DNA of 9,851 bases from positions 1 through 9,851 of the forward strand of contig JAUWDQ010000086.1 of the NCBI GenBank assembly GCA_030608745.1. Reading direction: 5' to 3'. A program made the translations under genes and the position numbers. Within the stretch, counting starts at the first letter, position 1; every line of letters starts with the position of its first letter. The notes under the pieces were generated by a model. It was not told the DNA's origin. It searched no databases and saw only the letters and a program-made list of their open reading frames with translations. This stretch comes from Pseudomonadota bacterium. GTDB lineage: Bacteria; Desulfobacterota; BSN033; WVXP01; G020346125. Positions 6,178 to 9,851 of this stretch are shown piece after piece.

Positions 6178-6213
6178 TTTTGCCTCCCCAACCACTTGGT
6201 TACGAGAAATAGA

Positions 6214-6711
6214 TCAAGGCCCCTTCAGATACTTCTCCTTCAGCTCCAAATAGTTTTGACAGTGCCTCTCGATCCTCCTTTTCAATCTTCCATCTACCTG
6301 GCCCACTACCTTGCCCGGTATTCCAAGGACCAGTGAATAGGCAGGGATGACCGTTTCCTCCGTCACGATAGCACCCGCCCCGATGATAGAGTATTCCCCT
6401 ATGACGCACCCATTCAAGACCTTTGCCCCGATCCCGATGAGGCAGTTGCTCTCCACTGTGGATGCATGGATCAACCCACAGTGACCGACGGTGACATTGT
6501 CCCCAAGGAACACGGGTTTTCCGATATACGCGTGGAGGATTGATGCATCCTGTATATTTGTATTCTCGCCGATAGATATCGGCCCCACATCTCCCCTGAT
6601 AACGGTATTGAACCATATGCTGGAATGCTTTCCGATGGTTACTTCCCCCAAAACAACCGCTGTTGGTGCGATGAAAATCGTCGGGTCAAAGGCAAGGTTG
6701 TCGTCTATCAT
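6214..6711 (-). CDS. Gamma-class carbonic anhydrase-like hexapeptide-repeat protein
   Basis: This 165-residue protein has imperfect hexapeptide repeats forming a left-handed beta-helix, followed by a C-terminal helix (about 139-163). The three zinc-ligand histidines of the gamma class are present as H60 (in ILHA), H77 and H82 (GHCGLIH). Supporting residues R39 and D41 (IRGD) and Q54 (NIQD) are also conserved. The acidic loop of the archaeal Cam enzyme is absent, which places it in the CamH/YrdA/PaaY-like group. Many members are CO2 hydratases, but some lack activity or act on CoA thioesters. A promoter lies upstream at 6747-6775, and the SagB-like gene follows 36 bp downstream, so they likely form one transcript. 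Confidence 0.87.
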   Translation of the reverse strand: MIDDNLAFDPTIFIAPTAVVLGEVTIGKHSSIWFNTVIRGDVGPISIGENTNIQDASILHAYIGKPVFLGDNVTVGHCGLIHASTVESNCLIGIGAKVLNGCVIGEYSIIGAGAIVTEETVIPAYSLVLGIPGKVVGQVDGRLKRRIERHCQNYLELKEKYLKGP

Positions 6712-6746
6712 ATAGTCACATCCCCACGTATCCCGGTTCGCCCCCT

Positions 6747-6775
6747 AACCTAACCAACCCTATTGCTTTAGTCAA
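6747..6775 (-). promoter_or_regulatory. Candidate sigma-70 promoter for the carbonic anhydrase operon
   Basis: On the minus strand, TTGACT (plus 6770-6775) is followed after 17 bases by TAGGTT (plus 6747-6752). Spacing is ideal and the -35 box is strong, while the -10 box is moderate. It lies about 40 bp upstream of the ATG at 6711. Confidence 0.5.
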
Positions 6776-6988
6776 GGATTTTTCGTGGCAAAGGGTCATT
6801 CCCCCCTCGATATGGAACCTGAGGAGATCCAACCCCAAAGATGGGAAGTTTCTTGATTTTCCGGAGAACAACAAAATAATCAAATAGATTCTGACTGGGG
6901 TGGACACTTAACTGAAGGGGTTGAAATGAAATCTGGATATGCCCTCTGGTCAAGGAGGATCATGTCTTTAGGACCCGAATTTTGACCC

Positions 6989-7016
6989 TTGACAAATTGC
7001 TGTCCTCCTTTATCAT
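6989..7016 (+). promoter_or_regulatory. Candidate sigma-70 promoter for the cNMP-binding gene
   Basis: A perfect TTGACA (6989-6994) and TATCAT (7011-7016) are spaced by 16 bases, about 40 bp before the ATG at 7058. A 7-bp inverted repeat (ttgacaa 6989-6995 and ttgtcaa 7016-7022) brackets the promoter and could be an operator. Confidence 0.55.
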
Positions 7017-7057
7017 TGTCAAAAAAGGCGAGAATGGATTTCATTGGGAGGTAACCG

Positions 7058-7600
7058 ATGGTTATCGAATATCTTAAGAACACTCTATTCTTCGAGGGCC
7101 TGACTCGTGAGGAGTTGGATCAGGTTTCCAACGTCTGTTCACTGGAAGAATTTTCCAAGGGAGATCGTATCTTCTCCGAAGGCGCACCTGGGGATAAGTT
7201 CTACATCATCGTATCGGGAGGGGTCCGCATCGAAAAGGAAATTCCCAAATCAGGGCCCGAAACCCTGAGGGTGCTCAAGCCGGGGGAGGAATTTGGTGAA
7301 ATGGCCCTGGTTGAAGAGATGCCGAGGTCGGCAAGTGCCGCAGCGGATGAAGATTCACGACTTGTCTCCATCGGAAAGTCCGATTTGGACCGCCTTTTCG
7401 GCGAAAATCATTCCATTGCATTAAAAATGCTGACCACTTTTTGCAGGACAATGTCTTCTCGGCTCCGGGAGTCCAGTCAGAAGATAATTCGACTCTTCGA
7501 GGAGAAGGGAATCGAAATAAGGGACGAGAAGAGCGGGGAAGCGATCCCCCCCAAGTCCCCCATGTGGTACAGGATGCTCTGGAAGACAATTGGGGTTTAA
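7058..7600 (+). CDS. Stand-alone cyclic-nucleotide-binding domain protein
   Basis: This 180-residue cytosolic protein is essentially one cNMP-binding domain (about 1-140) plus a C-terminal helix. The phosphate-binding cassette is intact: FGEMAL (79-84) and PRSAS (89-93), with R90 as the cyclic-phosphate ligand. The turn GDKFYIIVSGGV (45-56) is also typical. No helix-turn-helix follows, so it is not a CRP/FNR transcription factor; it may act by protein contacts. GGGAGG lies six bases before the ATG. Its neighbour across a 65-bp convergent gap is an adenylate cyclase, which makes it a plausible local cAMP receptor. The C-terminus (about 141-180) has no recognised domain. Confidence 0.87.
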   Translation: MVIEYLKNTLFFEGLTREELDQVSNVCSLEEFSKGDRIFSEGAPGDKFYIIVSGGVRIEKEIPKSGPETLRVLKPGEEFGEMALVEEMPRSASAAADEDSRLVSIGKSDLDRLFGENHSIALKMLTTFCRTMSSRLRESSQKIIRLFEEKGIEIRDEKSGEAIPPKSPMWYRMLWKTIGV

Positions 7601-7616
7601 CATGGCCTAAGGGAAT

Positions 7617-7637
7617 TGGCCGCAGTTGCTGTGGCCA
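7617..7637. other. Hairpin in the convergent gap
   Basis: A 9-bp stem with one G-U wobble (7617-7625 with 7629-7637) closes a 3-base loop. It lies between the ends of two convergent genes, the natural place for a bidirectional terminator, but neither side has a T-run, so intrinsic termination is uncertain. Confidence 0.4.
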
Positions 7638-7665
7638 TCAAGGAGGATAATGGAAGAAGGAGATA

Positions 7666-9525
7666 TTATTTCATATTCACGGGCTCATATATGGCCACCT
7701 GCTTTTCCTTTCCTTTCACCTTGACCTCCCCCAAGCTTCTGACCGCTATTTGCCCCTTCACCAGCTCATAAGTTGATTCGCTGATGATGATCTGGGTTCC
7801 GAGTTCTTTATTGACTCCCTCCAACCTGGAGGCCAAGTTGACGTTATCCCCTATAACCGTGTAATCCATTCGTTTGGGAGAACCCACGTTCCCGATGACC
7901 ATCTCGCCAGTGTGGATCCCTATCCCGATGTCCAGAATGGGCTTTGATTCGTCTTGCCACCCTTCTTGCAAAGACCTCAGTTCCTTCATCATTTCAAGGG
8001 CTGTTCTGCAGGCCGCCAAAGCGTGATTCTCCAACTCCAGGGGAGCCCCGAACACAGCCATAATGGCATCTCCAACGTACTTGTCTAACATACCGCCATT
8101 TCTCAGCACAACAGCGGTCATAGCGGTTAGATACTGGTTCAATTGGCTTAATAACTCCTCGGGAACCAGTTTCTCGGAGATTGAGGTGAACCCTCTGATA
8201 TCCGAAAACAGGACGCTTAGGACCCGCTTTTCACCCCCCAGCATTAATTTTGTGGGATCTTGAATCAGCTTCTCCACGACATCTGGAGATACGTATTTCT
8301 GGAACATGCCTCGAATCAGCCTCTTCTCCCTTTCCTCGGTGAAATATTTGAACACCACCTGCGAAATGAAGACACCGCCAAAGGTCAATACAGGGGCAGT
8401 TGTCGTCAGAAGGATGTCCCTGGCAAAGAGCCATATTGAGGTGGCAAGATAGAGGAGGACGATGAGGGAAACTAAGAGAGCGCCCTTCAGCGGCGAAAGT
8501 CTTAATGAGAGGAGTATCACCAGCACTCCACCCAAAAAAATGATGAGCCGATTGATGATTGGCGATGTGGGTCTGATGAACCTCTTTTGCAGGATAGTGT
8601 TGATGACATTTGCGTGGACCTCCACCCCAAAGAGGGGGTACTTCTCTCCCCTCTTGCTCTCCAGAAAAGGGGTGGAAAAGAAATCATGAGAATCCAAGAA
8701 AGTGGGCCCCACCAGAACGATCTTTCCCCCAAAAAAACTACGGGGAAATTCTCCCTTCAAGACCCGGTGGAAGGATATCCTTCGAAATTTACCCTGGGGC
8801 CCCGCGAAATTGATATAGGCCGAATCATACTCGTTTAGGGGAATGGATCGATCCCCGATACGCAGCTGATTATGGGGAACATACTTCAGATCCGCCAAGG
8901 GGACTTCCAAAGAATGGGCTGCGATTTTCAGATCAAAGGAGGCATACAATTCTCCTTGATAGGACCGAATGGGGGTAAAACGACGGACGAAACCGTCGCT
9001 GTCATGGGGAAGGTTGAGGTATCCCACGTCGCCCGATGCGGAGATGGTTTCAATAGGTCCCTTGAGCACCTCCTCTTTCAGTTCAACCTCCTTTCCCTTC
9101 CATTGAATCCTTCTGGTCGTCTCCTCGAACTTGCTGGGGAAGATGACGTTGCCGAACATTTTTGCAGAGCGGGCCAGCAGTTCATCTTGATCGCCCGGAT
9201 AAGGCTCGCTCATGATGATGTCGATGCCGATGATCTTTGCCCCTTCCTGAGACAATCGATCGATTAAGCGAGCAAAATAGGTCCTGGGCCATGGCCATTT
9301 CTGATTCAACTCCGAGAATGAAGACTCATCGATGGAGACGATGATGACTCGAGGGTTGGTTTCGATCTCCCCCCGAATCAGGAACCTCCAATCTATAGAT
9401 CGGTTTTCCAGGAAGTCGAAGGTTCCCATGCCAAAGAAGATCAGCATCGTGACGGTAACGCCGACCCCGATGATCAGGCCGATGAAAAAGAGCCATTTTT
9501 TAGAGTAAATCTTAAATTCCGCCAT
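7666..9525 (-). CDS. CHASE2-domain membrane adenylate cyclase (class III)
   Basis: The 619-residue protein should convert ATP to cAMP and pyrophosphate, with its sensor outside the inner membrane. From the N-terminus: a membrane segment at about 11-32, a CHASE2 sensor at about 36-315 (with VSIDESSF and GIDIIMSEP), three membrane segments at about 325-342, 346-367 and 373-392, a linker FQKYVSPDVVEKLIQDP (408-424), and the catalytic domain (about 434-613). Metal-binding D442 (FSDIRGF) and D486 (DKYVGD), substrate-binding K482, and transition-state residues N563 and R567 are all present. The residue matching the adenine-specifying Asp is T556 (DYTVIGD), as in class IIIb cyclases, several of which respond to bicarbonate. 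A start at 9624 would add 33 residues encoded mostly by repeat sequence, so the ATG at 9525 is preferred. It is convergent with a cNMP-binding gene. Confidence 0.9.
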   Translation of the reverse strand: MAEFKIYSKKWLFFIGLIIGVGVTVTMLIFFGMGTFDFLENRSIDWRFLIRGEIETNPRVIIVSIDESSFSELNQKWPWPRTYFARLIDRLSQEGAKIIGIDIIMSEPYPGDQDELLARSAKMFGNVIFPSKFEETTRRIQWKGKEVELKEEVLKGPIETISASGDVGYLNLPHDSDGFVRRFTPIRSYQGELYASFDLKIAAHSLEVPLADLKYVPHNQLRIGDRSIPLNEYDSAYINFAGPQGKFRRISFHRVLKGEFPRSFFGGKIVLVGPTFLDSHDFFSTPFLESKRGEKYPLFGVEVHANVINTILQKRFIRPTSPIINRLIIFLGGVLVILLSLRLSPLKGALLVSLIVLLYLATSIWLFARDILLTTTAPVLTFGGVFISQVVFKYFTEEREKRLIRGMFQKYVSPDVVEKLIQDPTKLMLGGEKRVLSVLFSDIRGFTSISEKLVPEELLSQLNQYLTAMTAVVLRNGGMLDKYVGDAIMAVFGAPLELENHALAACRTALEMMKELRSLQEGWQDESKPILDIGIGIHTGEMVIGNVGSPKRMDYTVIGDNVNLASRLEGVNKELGTQIIISESTYELVKGQIAVRSLGEVKVKGKEKQVAIYEPVNMK

Positions 9526-9567
9526 GCCGAATGTCTCTTCCGAGACCGGTTTTATAAATATCGGCTT

Positions 9568-9851
9568 AAATAGTTTCGCATAATTCAAACAAGGATTAAC
9601 TGTTAAATCCGAAGCACTAAGCACTAAATCCTAAACAAATTCAAATGACCAAAATCTTTCTGGTTGATCTGGTTTTTTTGGTTCATTTGGTCTATCTGGT
9701 CAACGTGATGAACGAAAAGAACCAAATAAACCAGACAAACTTGATAAATGGTTTTGAATTTGAAATTTGGAAATTAGAATTTGTTTAGGATTTAGTGCTT
9801 AGTGCTTCGGATTTAACAGTTAATCCTTGTTTGAATTATGCGAAACTATTT
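9568..9851. repeat. Large inverted repeat with perfect 75-bp arms
   Basis: The left arm (9568-9642) and right arm (9777-9851) are exact reverse complements across 75 bases, separated by 134 bases. The right arm ends exactly at the window edge, so the repeat may continue. The arms contain a doubled GCACTAA. The inner 134 bases are a weaker palindrome: ctggtttttttggttc (9669-9684) matches gaaccaaataaaccag (9719-9734) at 15 of 16 positions. No ORF with recognisable protein features is inside. The left arm begins 42 bp upstream of the preferred cyclase start. It may be an intergenic repeat element, one end of a duplicated inverted segment, or an assembly fold-back. Confidence 0.85.

Larger units (their letters stand above)
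6712..7057. other. Divergent intergenic region with two opposing promoters
   Basis: This 346-bp spacer separates the minus-strand carbonic anhydrase operon from the plus-strand cNMP-binding gene. It has a candidate promoter for each side. Short open frames on the minus strand (6716-6907, 6768-6953) have no start signal or recognisable protein features. No further RNA element was recognised. Confidence 0.5.

Noticed and set aside
6178..6195. Six-residue extension of the SagB-like protein (ATG at 6195)
   Set aside because: The extension codons cover the GGAGG that is ideally placed for the ATG at 6177, which also gives a cleaner signal peptide.
6716..6907. 63-residue minus-strand frame in the divergent spacer
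   Set aside because: It overlaps the strong promoter at 6747-6775, has no ribosome site and no recognisable features.
9526..9624. 33-residue N-terminal extension of the cyclase
   Set aside because: Its codons mostly lie in the palindrome arm and it carries no membrane or sensor feature; the ATG at 9525 gives a normal CHASE2 cyclase N-terminus.

Overview
The window reads as a bacterial chromosome segment, probably Desulfobacterota or another deltaproteobacterial-type lineage. I infer this loosely from a cyclic-di-GMP class I (GEMM-I) riboswitch, a CHASE2-type adenylate cyclase, an exported Ig-like protein and a THEP1-type NTPase. No 16S or other definitive marker is present. Most genes are moderately GC-rich, but the gene at 4903-5364 is clearly AT-rich, so base composition is mosaic. 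No rRNA, tRNA, CRISPR array or transposase was found.

Left part (1-2719): a THEP1-family nucleoside-triphosphatase on the minus strand runs off the left edge. A 302-bp spacer follows, holding a possible 18-residue ORF with a strong Shine-Dalgarno. Two plus-strand genes come next: a small exported protein with an Ig-like region (739-1311) and a 12-helix MFS transporter (1418-2719).

Middle part (2643-5364, minus strand): a GEMM-I riboswitch whose 3' strand overlaps an intrinsic terminator lies in the leader of a small exported protein (2876-3280). A decayed, truncated thermonuclease-like ORF follows through a TAATG stop/start overlap and runs antisense into the MFS 3' end. Upstream is an AT-rich spacer with tandem repeats and palindromes. 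Then comes a two-gene unit: a pyridoxamine-phosphate-oxidase-like flavoprotein (AT-rich, probably acquired) and, 3 bp downstream, a D-2-hydroxyacid dehydrogenase (GC-rich).

Right part (5485-9851): a gamma-class carbonic anhydrase and an exported SagB/ThcOx-type nitroreductase form a minus-strand operon. It is divergent from a stand-alone cyclic-nucleotide-binding protein (7058-7600), which is convergent with a membrane-bound CHASE2/class III adenylate cyclase (7666-9525). The last two look like a local cAMP producer and receptor. The cyclase carries threonine at the adenine-specifying position, a hallmark of the class IIIb (bicarbonate-responsive) group, so the nearby carbonic anhydrase makes a CO2/bicarbonate-cAMP circuit a testable idea. 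The window ends in an inverted repeat with perfect 75-bp arms, the second arm ending exactly at the window edge.

The strongest leads are the riboswitch locus (compensatory change in the ligand pocket, two extra hairpins in P3, a 12-bp inverted repeat that could compete with the fold), the carbonic anhydrase/cNMP receptor/cyclase cluster, and the large terminal palindrome.
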